Source of the DNA: an uncultured Spirochaetaceae bacterium
GTDB taxonomy: Bacteria > Spirochaetota > Spirochaetia > Sphaerochaetales > Sphaerochaetaceae
Assembly (NCBI GenBank): GCA_900321635.1
Contig: ONWV01000010.1
Span: 1 to 33,314, forward strand
Reading direction: 5' to 3'
Length of the DNA: 33,314 nt
Made by a program: the position numbers and the translations under genes. Below the pieces are notes generated by a model. The model saw nothing but the letters and a program-made list of their open reading frames with translations. It was not told where the DNA came from and ran no database searches. Positions 24,594 to 32,509 of this stretch are shown here, piece by piece; positions within the stretch are counted from its first letter, which is position 1; each line of letters starts with the position of its first letter.

Positions 24594-25826
24594 ATGGCCA
24601 GAACAAGCTATGATGACTGGAATTTCATGGGCGAGGCGCAGAAAGAGGACATCAAAGTCAGATCTTCACGTCCTGCTAGGATGCAGCAGATCACAAACCA
24701 GCGCAATTCTTTCATCTTTCTCTGTGCTGTTATTCTTCTGACCTTCATGGGTCTTGTCTGTGTTTATACGGCAAGCTTCCAGACTGCAGTCTCAAACGGA
24801 CTTCCGCATTATTATTTTCTTTTAAGACAAGGAATTTATGTGGCAATTGGAATTGCCCTTATGATAATGGTGAACGTTGTTCCTGAAATCTTTCTGAGGG
24901 TTCTTTCCCCGGTTTTGTTTTTCACATGCATCGTTCTTTTGGGCCTTGATACTGCATTGGGAAAGAGCCTTCTGATGAATCCCGATACCGTATCGATTCT
25001 TTTCATCTCGGCAGTCATGTACATGTCGCTGTATTTCTCAGGGCGTGGAAACCACATTGACAGGATCCGTCAGCTGATAGTGCCGGTTTTAGGCTGTGTC
25101 ATAGTGATGGTGTTGATTCTTCTTCACCGTGATTTTTCCTATGCGCTGATGTTCCTTGCAATGTGCGTGACAATGTTCGCAGCAGGCGGAGTGGGGCTTT
25201 TCGGAGTCATTTTGCTTCTTCTTTATGCTGCGGTTCCTGTCGTATGCATCATACTTTCAAAGTCTGACAGAATTCTGGCTGTGGCCAGATTTCTCATACC
25301 TGGTTTGGGAACAAATCCCAGAACATCCGACATCATGGCCATAAAATCAGCCATAGCAAGCGGTTCCTGGTTCGGAAAGGGTCTTGGCGGGGGAGTTTTC
25401 AAACTTGGCCTTATTTCTGACATCGCTGGAAAGAACATTCTTGCCTGTATCTGTGAGGAGCTTGGGTTCTGGGGTGTTGTGATGATCTGTTTATTCTTTG
25501 CCTTCTATGCATTTGTAGGATACATGGCAGCAAAGAACATCCGCCGTCAGAACGGCTTTTTCTCCAACCTTGCTCTGGGCATCACGACAATGGTCGTATG
25601 GCAGTTTTTGCTGAACATCGCATGGACCTTGGGTTACATTCCGGGAGACGGCCTTCCGATGCCTTTCTTCTCGTACGGAACCAATGTCATAATCATGTTG
25701 TTTTCAAGTGGTATCATCTATCGTATAACCCGTGCTAAAATGAGTAACGATGAGAGCGAAAAAGTTATTGAATCAATTCAGGACGAACTGATGTTCCCGG
25801 AGAGATACGATTTTGAAAACACTTGA
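24594..25826 (+). CDS. ftsW: FtsW/SEDS-family membrane protein with a substituted active site
   Basis: 410 residues with about ten membrane helices. The SEDS fold is clear: GSWFGKGLGGGVFKLG (257-272), CEELGFWGVV (287-296) and LPMPFFSYGTN near residue 344. Residues marking active FtsW/RodA are altered. An ungapped 40-residue alignment with E. coli FtsW around LPEAHTDFIFA gives ISDIAGKNILA (274-284), so the catalytic Asp297 is Lys280 and His295 is Ala278. The RW...QP(S/A)E segment reads ALGKSLLMNPDT (121-132) without RW or the Glu. PDxGT reads RDFSY (179-183), and SYGGSS reads SYGTNV. The family polymerises lipid II with its cognate PBP; this member is predicted inactive. AGGAGA lies upstream, and ftsQ starts inside its end (14-nt overlap). 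Confidence 0.88.
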   Translation: MARTSYDDWNFMGEAQKEDIKVRSSRPARMQQITNQRNSFIFLCAVILLTFMGLVCVYTASFQTAVSNGLPHYYFLLRQGIYVAIGIALMIMVNVVPEIFLRVLSPVLFFTCIVLLGLDTALGKSLLMNPDTVSILFISAVMYMSLYFSGRGNHIDRIRQLIVPVLGCVIVMVLILLHRDFSYALMFLAMCVTMFAAGGVGLFGVILLLLYAAVPVVCIILSKSDRILAVARFLIPGLGTNPRTSDIMAIKSAIASGSWFGKGLGGGVFKLGLISDIAGKNILACICEELGFWGVVMICLFFAFYAFVGYMAAKNIRRQNGFFSNLALGITTMVVWQFLLNIAWTLGYIPGDGLPMPFFSYGTNVIIMLFSSGIIYRITRAKMSNDESEKVIESIQDELMFPERYDFENT

Positions 25827-26562
25827 GAAGGTTCTGCTTGTATTGATAATAGTTCTTTTAGCTGCAGGAATTTATGTGGCGCTGAGGAACATCGATTTCT
25901 TCAATGTGGAAGAAATCGATGTTTCTGTGTCTGGTCCTGTGACTTCTGTCTCGACTGACATGCAGAGAATCATCAATCCTCTCAAGGGGAGAAACATCTT
26001 TGAAATCAGCCTCCGCAGCCTGAAAAAGACACTTCTGGCCTTTGACGGAGTCAAGGAAGTCAGAATCAGACGATACTACCCCGGAAAGCTCATCATTCAG
26101 ATCGATTACAACGACATGTCGCTCAAGGCATTCACACTTTCGGACCAGGGTGAAAACCCGGATGTGGTGTATTACTTCATCCATGATGATATCCTCGAAG
26201 AGGTGAAGCAGACCACTTGGGAAGCTTTTGACAGGCTTGCATCTGTTGAGCTTCATCCGGCCTATGCCCAGATGATAATGAAGTGGGGAAGTGACCAGGG
26301 TTTCAAATCAATGGTTTCCTTAGCCGAACATTTGGCCAACAACAACTTGATAACAAGTATGAAATATGACAATAATAACGGTAACGAATTCGGAAGGCTC
26401 GTTATCGGTATTTCATCGCTCAATTCAACTCTCTTTGTAAGGGAGCTTATTAGTGTGCAGCGTCTGGACGAGGCGCTGGAAATCATCAGTAGCCAGTTTT
26501 CCGCAGGTGGCGAGACGGTCGTTTATGATCTTTACGCAAACACCTTGGTTAAAAGAACTTAG
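25813..26562 (+). CDS. ftsQ: FtsQ/DivIB-like divisome protein (POTRA domain)
   Basis: 249 residues from a TTG start with GGAGAG 8 nt upstream; the start lies 14 nt inside ftsW. One membrane helix (about 6-25) is followed by a POTRA domain (about 28-105): FFNVEEIDVSVSGPV, then INPLKGRNIFEISLRSLKKTLLAFDGVKEVRIRRYYPG with the typical hydrophobic pattern. A beta-rich FtsQ-like tail follows. It connects FtsL/FtsB-type proteins in the periplasm. The ATI-type start and overlap suggest translational coupling to ftsW. Identification rests on the POTRA pattern and the location. Confidence 0.85.
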   Translation: MKTLEKVLLVLIIVLLAAGIYVALRNIDFFNVEEIDVSVSGPVTSVSTDMQRIINPLKGRNIFEISLRSLKKTLLAFDGVKEVRIRRYYPGKLIIQIDYNDMSLKAFTLSDQGENPDVVYYFIHDDILEEVKQTTWEAFDRLASVELHPAYAQMIMKWGSDQGFKSMVSLAEHLANNNLITSMKYDNNNGNEFGRLVIGISSLNSTLFVRELISVQRLDEALEIISSQFSAGGETVVYDLYANTLVKRT

Positions 26563-26571
26563 GAGGCGGGA

Positions 26572-27816
26572 ATGGCTTCTGAGAAGATAATGATGGGATT
26601 GGACATTGGCTCCTCATGGGTCAGGGCCGTTGTTGGTTCGTTGAATAAAGACGGCCAGCTGATGGTCGACAGCATCTGTGAGCGCCCGAGCGAAGGTGTC
26701 CGTTCCGGTGTTGTTGTGAATGTCGAACAGACTCTCAAGACCATTGCATCGGTCATTCAGGAAGCTGAGCTTCAGGCCGGAGTAGAGGTTCAGAGCGTCA
26801 TCACCGGTGTAGGCGGCGCTTCCGTTGCCGGAACACAGTCACAGGGCGTTGTGGGAATCAACACAAAGGACCTGGAAATCTCGTCAAACGACATCTATCA
26901 CTCTCTTGAGGTCGCTAGAGCCTTTGAGCTTCCCGTTGACAGGGAGATTCTTCACACACTGGTTCAGGACTTCTCCGTGGACGGAAAGAGCGGAATCAAG
27001 GATCCCGTGGACATGACAGGCCACAGGCTTGAGAGCAAGGTTCTGATTGTCACAGGTTCTGCCAGCAACTGCTCTAACACAAGAAAAGCCCTTCAGAGGG
27101 CCGGAATCAACCAGTCAAGGCTGGTTCTTTCCTCGCTTGCCGATGCAGAGGTTGTCCTCAGCTCCGATGAGAAGGAGATGGGAACCATTCTCATCAACCT
27201 CGGTGGATCTACGGCAAACATGATCGTCTATCAGAACGGTTCTCCGTACTATGTCGGAGGAGTGGATCTTGGTTCTGGTAGCGTCACAAACGATATCGCT
27301 TATATGCTCAACAAGCCCAAGATGGTCGCAGAGCAGGTCAAGGTTGAAAGCGGAAGCTGCTACATTCCGAATGTGCAGGCAGATGAGAAGATTATAATCC
27401 CGCAGGTTGGCGGTCTTCCGGCAATCCAGATGCCCAAGAGCGAGCTTTGCAAGATAATCGAACCCAGAATGGCTGAAATCTTCTCGATGCTCAAAAAGGA
27501 TCTGGATTCAAAGCTTCCTCCAAGCACATACGGCGGCGGAGTGGTACTTGTCGGAGGCGGTTCGCTTCTTTCAGGTGTCACGGACCTTGCTTCGGAGATT
27601 TTCAGGATGCAGGCAAGAATCGGTTTCCCGGAGGCACTTCCGGGACTGGACAGGTCCTACATCAACCCAAAGTATACAACAGTCCTCGGTCTGCTTAAGA
27701 CCGAAGCCAGAAAGGCCGGCTCTTCAACGGGTCGGGTCGGCAAGAAGGATAAGCGTGCATCCAAGTCCGAAGGTTTCTTTGGAAAGGTTGCGGGATTCTT
27801 CAAGACGATAATTTGA
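26572..27816 (+). CDS. ftsA: Cell division protein FtsA
   Basis: 414 residues. The actin-like ATPase motifs are present: MGLDIGSSWVRAVVG (phosphate 1) at about 8-22, TILINLGGSTANMIVY (phosphate 2) near 205, and VVLVGGGSLLSGV (adenosine) near 325. The SHS2 insert lies at about 85-165. The C-terminus ends with a basic linker and an amphipathic membrane-targeting helix (GFFGKVAGFFKTII), so it can tether FtsZ to the membrane. AGGAGGCGG lies just before the ATG and overlaps the ftsQ stop. Nothing suggests loss of function, unlike FtsW. Confidence 0.96.
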   Translation: MASEKIMMGLDIGSSWVRAVVGSLNKDGQLMVDSICERPSEGVRSGVVVNVEQTLKTIASVIQEAELQAGVEVQSVITGVGGASVAGTQSQGVVGINTKDLEISSNDIYHSLEVARAFELPVDREILHTLVQDFSVDGKSGIKDPVDMTGHRLESKVLIVTGSASNCSNTRKALQRAGINQSRLVLSSLADAEVVLSSDEKEMGTILINLGGSTANMIVYQNGSPYYVGGVDLGSGSVTNDIAYMLNKPKMVAEQVKVESGSCYIPNVQADEKIIIPQVGGLPAIQMPKSELCKIIEPRMAEIFSMLKKDLDSKLPPSTYGGGVVLVGGGSLLSGVTDLASEIFRMQARIGFPEALPGLDRSYINPKYTTVLGLLKTEARKAGSSTGRVGKKDKRASKSEGFFGKVAGFFKTII

Positions 27817-27846
27817 TATTTGAACAGGATTTAGAAGAGGGATAAA

Positions 27847-29100
27847 ATGGATTTCGGAATTATAGAGGATTTGCTTCACGATGAACAGACTCCACCTACT
27901 GACATCAAGGTAATAGGTGTCGGCGGAGGTGGCGGAAACGCTATAAACAGGATGATTGAAAGTGGCCTGAAGAAGGTTACCTTCGTTGCCATGAACACTG
28001 ATGTCCAGGCCCTGCAGCGCTCTAATGCCCAGGTGAGGATTCCAATCGGAAAGGAACTTACCGGAGGTCTTGGTGCCGGCGGAATTCCTGAGATGGGACA
28101 GAAGGCAGCAGAGGAGAGCAAGGATGAGATCCGTGAGATCCTCGAAGGAACCGACATGGTATTCATCACAGCCGGTATGGGCGGTGGAACAGGTACTGGT
28201 GCGGCTCCTGTTGTTGCAGAGATTGCCAAAGGTATGAACATCCTCACAGTCGCTGTTGTCACAACACCGTTTGCATTCGAGGGCAGAAAGAAGCTTCAGT
28301 TCGCAAACGAGGGAATAGACAGGCTGAGAAAGAACGTCGATACCCTGATTCTGATTCCGAACCAGTACCTTCTCAAGGTAGCTGAGAACAATACTCCGAT
28401 CAAGCAGGCCTTCCTCATGGCCGATGATGTCCTGAGACAGGGTGTTCAAGGTATTTCCGAGCTGATCACCGAGCCTGGAGAAATCAACATCGACTTTGCT
28501 GATGTAAGAACTGTCATGAAGGGCAAGGGCGATGCAATTATGGGTATCGGTCTTGGAGAGGGTGCAAACCGTGCCGTTGATGCGGCAAGACAGGCCATCA
28601 GCAACCCGCTGCTTGAAAATGCAAAGATCGACGGTGCAAAGAGCGTTCTTGTCAACCTCACAGCAAGCGACGGTCTTACTCTGCAGGAGTATCAGGATGT
28701 TGTTGAGATGATCACCGAAAACTGCGACCAGGATGCCCTTATCATCGCAGGTCAGGCCTACAATCCGGATCTGGGAGACAAGGTCAAGGTCACAGTCGTT
28801 GCCACAGGCTTTGAAAGAGAGAGCGTCACTGTTGACATGCCTCAGTTTGAGAAGAAGCAGCCGCGTTTTGACCAGTTCATCAACAACGCCAACAACGCTT
28901 CTTCCCAGGCATCTTCTGCCGCTTCTTCACAGAATGCTCCAAAAGAGCAGCCCAAGAAGCCGGAAGAGGTCATCTCCATCAACAGATGGCAGGATCTTCA
29001 GACACAGCTCGGCCGCAGACAGGCTCCGAATGCCAATCCGACCGATTATTCAATCCCATCCATTCTCCGTTATCAGAGAAACGATGAGGAGAACAAGTGA
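27847..29100 (+). CDS. ftsZ: Cell division GTPase FtsZ
   Basis: 417 residues. [13 protein letters not shown] (25-36), the tubulin signature [16 protein letters not shown] near 118, [11 protein letters not shown] and the T7-loop region [11 protein letters not shown] are intact. A Gln/Ser-rich linker (about 335-375) leads to the conserved C-terminal peptide [10 protein letters not shown] that binds FtsA. FtsZ forms the Z ring. AGAGG lies 7 nt before the ATG. Its stop overlaps the GTG start of the downstream recombinase (GTGA). Confidence 0.98.
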   Translation: MDFGIIEDLLHDEQTPPTDIKVIGVGGGGGNAINRMIESGLKKVTFVAMNTDVQALQRSNAQVRIPIGKELTGGLGAGGIPEMGQKAAEESKDEIREILEGTDMVFITAGMGGGTGTGAAPVVAEIAKGMNILTVAVVTTPFAFEGRKKLQFANEGIDRLRKNVDTLILIPNQYLLKVAENNTPIKQAFLMADDVLRQGVQGISELITEPGEINIDFADVRTVMKGKGDAIMGIGLGEGANRAVDAARQAISNPLLENAKIDGAKSVLVNLTASDGLTLQEYQDVVEMITENCDQDALIIAGQAYNPDLGDKVKVTVVATGFERESVTVDMPQFEKKQPRFDQFINNANNASSQASSAASSQNAPKEQPKKPEEVISINRWQDLQTQLGRRQAPNANPTDYSIPSILRYQRNDEENK

Positions 29101-30005
29101 CACAAGAAAACGATTCGCTTTTAGGCGAGTTTCTTGAAAGCCTTCTGATAGAGAAGCATGCATCCAAAGCCACAAGAGAAGTCTATGGGCGGGAGGTTGC
29201 ATGCTTCCTTTCATATGTAGAGGATAATTCTCTTGATCTTTCGGTCATGACAACCACAGACCTTAAGGATTATCTTCTTCACAGGGCAGAAGATGACGGT
29301 CTTTCTCCCAAGACCATGGCACGCGTTATTACCGTGCTTAGGGCGTTTTTCTCCTTCCTTCAGGAATCGGATGTCCGAATCGATGATCCGACGGAGCTTC
29401 TTCCCAAAAACAGAGAGCCTAAGAGACTTCCTCAGACTATCGATTACAACGCGGTTCAGAAAATTCTTGATGTCATAGACACAAGCTCCGATATAGGCTA
29501 TAGGGACAGGACAATGTTCGAGCTCATCTACTCATGCGGGCTCAGAGTCAGCGAATGCGCAAATCTCAGGCTTAACAGGTACTACAGTCTGGAAAAGAAG
29601 ATAGTTGTTCTTGGAAAGGGAAACAAGGAGAGAATGATTCCCGTAGGAGATGTGGCGGCATCATATCTTGCAACGTATATTTCAAGTGTAAGGCCCCGTC
29701 TTCTTGATGGTGTGAAAAGCCCTTATCTTTTCATAAGCCAGGAAAAGAGGGTGATAACAAGGTCTGAAATCTGGTACAGGCTCAAGAAATACTGCTCTTT
29801 GGCAGGCGTTGATTCAAAGGTCCACACCTTAAGACACAGCTTTGCAACCCATCTTCTTCAGAACGGTGCGGATCTGAGATCTGTTCAGGAGCTATTGGGT
29901 CACAGCGACATCAGGACCACTGAAATCTACACCCATGTGAACACCGATGACCTCTTTAGGGCCTTCGAAGCATCCCATCCGGATGAAAACACAGAAAAAA
30001 AATAA
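29097..30005 (+). CDS. Xer-family tyrosine recombinase (XerC/XerD type)
   Basis: 302 residues from a GTG overlapping the ftsZ stop, with GAGGAG 6 nt upstream. It has an N-terminal SAM-like core-binding domain (about 7-92) and a catalytic domain with the complete set of active-site residues: R150 (CGLRVSE), K174 (GKGNKER), H243 and R246 (HTLRHSF), H269 (LGHSDI) and Y278 (EIYTHV). The family resolves chromosome dimers at dif. Its place directly after ftsZ, in the same transcript, fits a role at division. XerC versus XerD cannot be decided from the sequence. Confidence 0.93.
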   Translation: MTQENDSLLGEFLESLLIEKHASKATREVYGREVACFLSYVEDNSLDLSVMTTTDLKDYLLHRAEDDGLSPKTMARVITVLRAFFSFLQESDVRIDDPTELLPKNREPKRLPQTIDYNAVQKILDVIDTSSDIGYRDRTMFELIYSCGLRVSECANLRLNRYYSLEKKIVVLGKGNKERMIPVGDVAASYLATYISSVRPRLLDGVKSPYLFISQEKRVITRSEIWYRLKKYCSLAGVDSKVHTLRHSFATHLLQNGADLRSVQELLGHSDIRTTEIYTHVNTDDLFRAFEASHPDENTEKK

Positions 30006-30080
30006 GTTTTTTCTCAAAAAACCGAAATAAAATCAGCAAAAAATCTGTATTAGGTTCTGAAAATAAAAGGAGGAACCGTT

Positions 30081-31025
30081 ATGGATTTTGACTGCATTGA
30101 AATCGAGCGCAGGCTTGCCATAGCCTTTAATGACCATCTTTCCCTGGCTCAGAGACACAGACTCATCTGCTCGGGGACTTCTTTGGAGAAGATTGCCAAA
30201 GAGGATTCAAGATTCAGACCGTACGTGCGTGAGACACGTGATGTCATCCACTGGCTGTCACGCAGCACGGAAAACTCAATCATCTGGTACAAAGATGCTG
30301 CTTTTCCGTGTTTCAACCCGCTTAAGGCACATCTGCCTTATATGCTTTTATGCATGGGGCAGAGGCCTCAAAAGAAAGGAGAGTGCGCCGCCATCATCGG
30401 AACCCGTCATGCAACCTATGCAGGAATACAGCAGGCCTTCAGATTGGGAATGGAGGCTACGGAGAACTCGGTTCAGGTGGTATCGGGCTTTGCGGAGGGT
30501 ATAGACCAGTCTGGAATGAACGGGGCTATAGCAGGCGGAGGGCCATGCATAGGTGTTCTTGCCTGCGGACATGATGTGGAGTATCCGGGGCTGACCATGG
30601 GAATCAGAAACCGCATTCTGGATACAGGAGGCTGCATCTTGAGCCGCTTTGCACCAAGACAGGTACCATACAAGAGCAATTTCATATCGCGCAACATGGT
30701 AATTGCCGCCTACAGCAGCTTTGTCATAGCAGTACAGGCTCCGGGGCATTCGGGAACTCTCAGCACATGCGATTTTGCCCTTCAGATGGGAAAAGAGATC
30801 TTTGTGGGAAGTCAGGGCATAGGGGACCGCTTTGTTCAGGCAGGAACCTCTGCCATGTTCCGGGACGGTGCCAAGGTCATCTCTTCACTTTCGGAAACTC
30901 AGATTCAGGGAATTGATTTCAATTTCCATGTTCTAGAGTGTGACGAAGAACTGTTGGAGACAGAATCCGATGAATCCCACAGGTTCGGAGACAGGACATA
31001 TGTGGTGCAGAAGCTCATTGGCTGA
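30081..31025 (+). CDS. dprA: DNA-processing protein DprA/Smf-like
   Basis: 314 residues with the DprA Rossmann fold: GTRHATYAG (107-115), VVSGFAEGID (133-142), IGVLACGHDVEYPG (157-170) and SGTLSTCDFALQMGKEIFVGSQG (224-246). In naturally competent bacteria DprA loads RecA onto ssDNA; in others its role is unclear. Several usually conserved spots differ. GSR is GTR, the AH after GID reads GM, and FPxRNR is FISRNM. The C-terminal winged helix of many DprA proteins is absent. An ideal AAAGGAGG lies upstream of the ATG. The 75 nt before it are AT-rich and without a clear promoter. It sits between two xer genes. Confidence 0.85.
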   Translation: MDFDCIEIERRLAIAFNDHLSLAQRHRLICSGTSLEKIAKEDSRFRPYVRETRDVIHWLSRSTENSIIWYKDAAFPCFNPLKAHLPYMLLCMGQRPQKKGECAAIIGTRHATYAGIQQAFRLGMEATENSVQVVSGFAEGIDQSGMNGAIAGGGPCIGVLACGHDVEYPGLTMGIRNRILDTGGCILSRFAPRQVPYKSNFISRNMVIAAYSSFVIAVQAPGHSGTLSTCDFALQMGKEIFVGSQGIGDRFVQAGTSAMFRDGAKVISSLSETQIQGIDFNFHVLECDEELLETESDESHRFGDRTYVVQKLIG

Positions 31026-31046
31026 AAGTCTAAAATCATTTAATAT
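31018..31046 (+). promoter_or_regulatory. Promoter of the second xer gene, probably giving a leaderless mRNA
   Basis: TTGGCT (31018-31023), a 17-nt spacer and TAATAT (31041-31046) end 6 nt before the ATG at 31053. The -35 overlaps the last codons of dprA. No Shine-Dalgarno sequence is present, so a leaderless transcript is likely for this gene and for hslVU behind it. Confidence 0.5.
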
Positions 31047-31052
31047 TATGTC

Positions 31053-31976
31053 ATGGCTGTGGACAAACAGACTCAGAACAGGGCATACATAGACTCTTTT
31101 CTTCAATATCTGAAGGATGTGCAGGGTTACAGTGAAAAAACCGTAGTCTCCTATGCCCATGATCTGAAAAGACTCGATGATTTTCTTGTCTCACACGATC
31201 TTTCCGTGACCGAAATGGTCTATGAGGATGCGCGTACATTCGTCGCGGATCTCTATGACCAGGATCTTAGCCCGGCAAGCATAAACAGGATTCTGAGCGG
31301 AAACAGGATGTTCTTCAGAAGTCTTCTGGAGAACTCTGTGGTTACAGTAGACCCATTTAAGAGGGTTTCGGGGGCAAAGAACACCCGTAAGATTCCCACA
31401 GTCCTTGCAAGAGAAGAAATTGAGATGATTCTAAACAGTCCCACGGACGATTATACCTCGCTCATGGAAGTGACCATGTTCAACCTGTTTTATTCAACAG
31501 GCTGCCGACTCAGCGAGGTCCTGGGAATGAAGATTTCCGACATTGACTTTGATTCAAGGCGCATCATTGTTACGGGAAAGGGGAACAAGCAGCGCTATGT
31601 CTTTCTGACAAAAAGGGCAAAAGAGATGCTGGACCTTTATCTTCCTCAGCGTCGGGAGGTTATTTCAAGGTGCAAAACCGAGGATGACGGGACGGTTCTG
31701 ATAAATAACAAGGGAAAGAAGTTGCCGCTTTCCACTGTTCACAGTATTTTTGACAAGTACAGGTTGAGGCTGGGCCTCACCAAGAAATTTACCCCTCATG
31801 TCTTTCGGCACTCGTTCGCGACGCATCTGATAGACAATGATTCGGACATAAGGTTGGTGCAGGTTCTTCTGGGTCATGAGAGCATAGGAACCACGCAGAT
31901 TTACACCCATGTGACGGGAAAGAGACTTGAGCAGGTGTATAGAAACAGCCATCCGCACGGGAGGAATGACAAATGA
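31053..31976 (+). CDS. xerC: Xer-family tyrosine recombinase XerC (CodV-like, linked to hslVU)
   Basis: 307 residues. It has a core-binding N-terminal domain (about 8-95) and a catalytic domain with R152 (CRLSE), K176 (GKGNKQR), H249 and R252 (HVFRHSF), H275 (LGHESI) and Y284 (QIYTHV), all six expected residues. The gene overlaps hslV by 4 nt (ATGA). The order xerC-hslV-hslU is the same as codV-clpQ-clpY in Bacillus, which supports XerC. It acts with the recombinase behind ftsZ, as partner or paralogue, in chromosome dimer resolution. Confidence 0.93.
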   Translation: MAVDKQTQNRAYIDSFLQYLKDVQGYSEKTVVSYAHDLKRLDDFLVSHDLSVTEMVYEDARTFVADLYDQDLSPASINRILSGNRMFFRSLLENSVVTVDPFKRVSGAKNTRKIPTVLAREEIEMILNSPTDDYTSLMEVTMFNLFYSTGCRLSEVLGMKISDIDFDSRRIIVTGKGNKQRYVFLTKRAKEMLDLYLPQRREVISRCKTEDDGTVLINNKGKKLPLSTVHSIFDKYRLRLGLTKKFTPHVFRHSFATHLIDNDSDIRLVQVLLGHESIGTTQIYTHVTGKRLEQVYRNSHPHGRNDK

Positions 31977-32509
31977 GTTTCAGAGGAACGACCATCATAG
32001 CGGTCAAAAAGGACAACAAAGTCTGCATAGCAGGCGATGGACAGGTCACAGCAGGTGATACCATCATGAAGGGCAATGCCCACAAGGTCAGAAAGATATA
32101 TCAGGATAAGATTGCCGTAGGCTTTGCCGGCGGAACATCGGATGCAATCACGCTCCGTGAGCTTCTTGAGAAGAAGCTTTCGGAGGTCAACGGAGATCTT
32201 ACCAGAGCCTCCGTGGAACTTGCAAAGGAGTGGAGGATGGACCGCGCCCTCAGAAAGCTTGAGGCCATGATTCTTGCAACCGACGGTAAGAAGATTTTCC
32301 TCATCACAGGAACCGGCGATGTTCTTGAGCCCGAGTATGATGCTGTTGCCATCGGAAGCGGTGGAAACTTCGCAGCTGCGGCAGCAAGAGCCTATCTTGA
32401 CTGTGCAAAGGACCTCAGCGCAAAGGAGATTGCCCTGAAGTCCCTTGAGATTGCAAGCTCGATATGCATCTACACTGACACAAACTTCACATATGAGGAG
32501 ATAGGCTGA
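31973..32509 (+). CDS. hslV: ATP-dependent protease proteolytic subunit HslV (ClpQ)
   Basis: 178 residues. The mature protein should begin at Thr6 after removal of MSFRG (TTIIAVKK), making Thr6 the N-terminal nucleophile. [23 protein letters not shown] and [15 protein letters not shown] match the family. HslV forms two hexameric rings capped by HslU. It overlaps both neighbours: ATGA with xerC and TGATG with hslU. Confidence 0.96.
   Translation: MSFRGTTIIAVKKDNKVCIAGDGQVTAGDTIMKGNAHKVRKIYQDKIAVGFAGGTSDAITLRELLEKKLSEVNGDLTRASVELAKEWRMDRALRKLEAMILATDGKKIFLITGTGDVLEPEYDAVAIGSGGNFAAAAARAYLDCAKDLSAKEIALKSLEIASSICIYTDTNFTYEEIG

Noticed and set aside
30008..30026. Hairpin GTTTTTT-CTC-AAAAAAC after the first xer gene as a terminator
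   Set aside because: The stem is almost only A-T and no T-run follows on the plus strand. It is unlikely to stop transcription.
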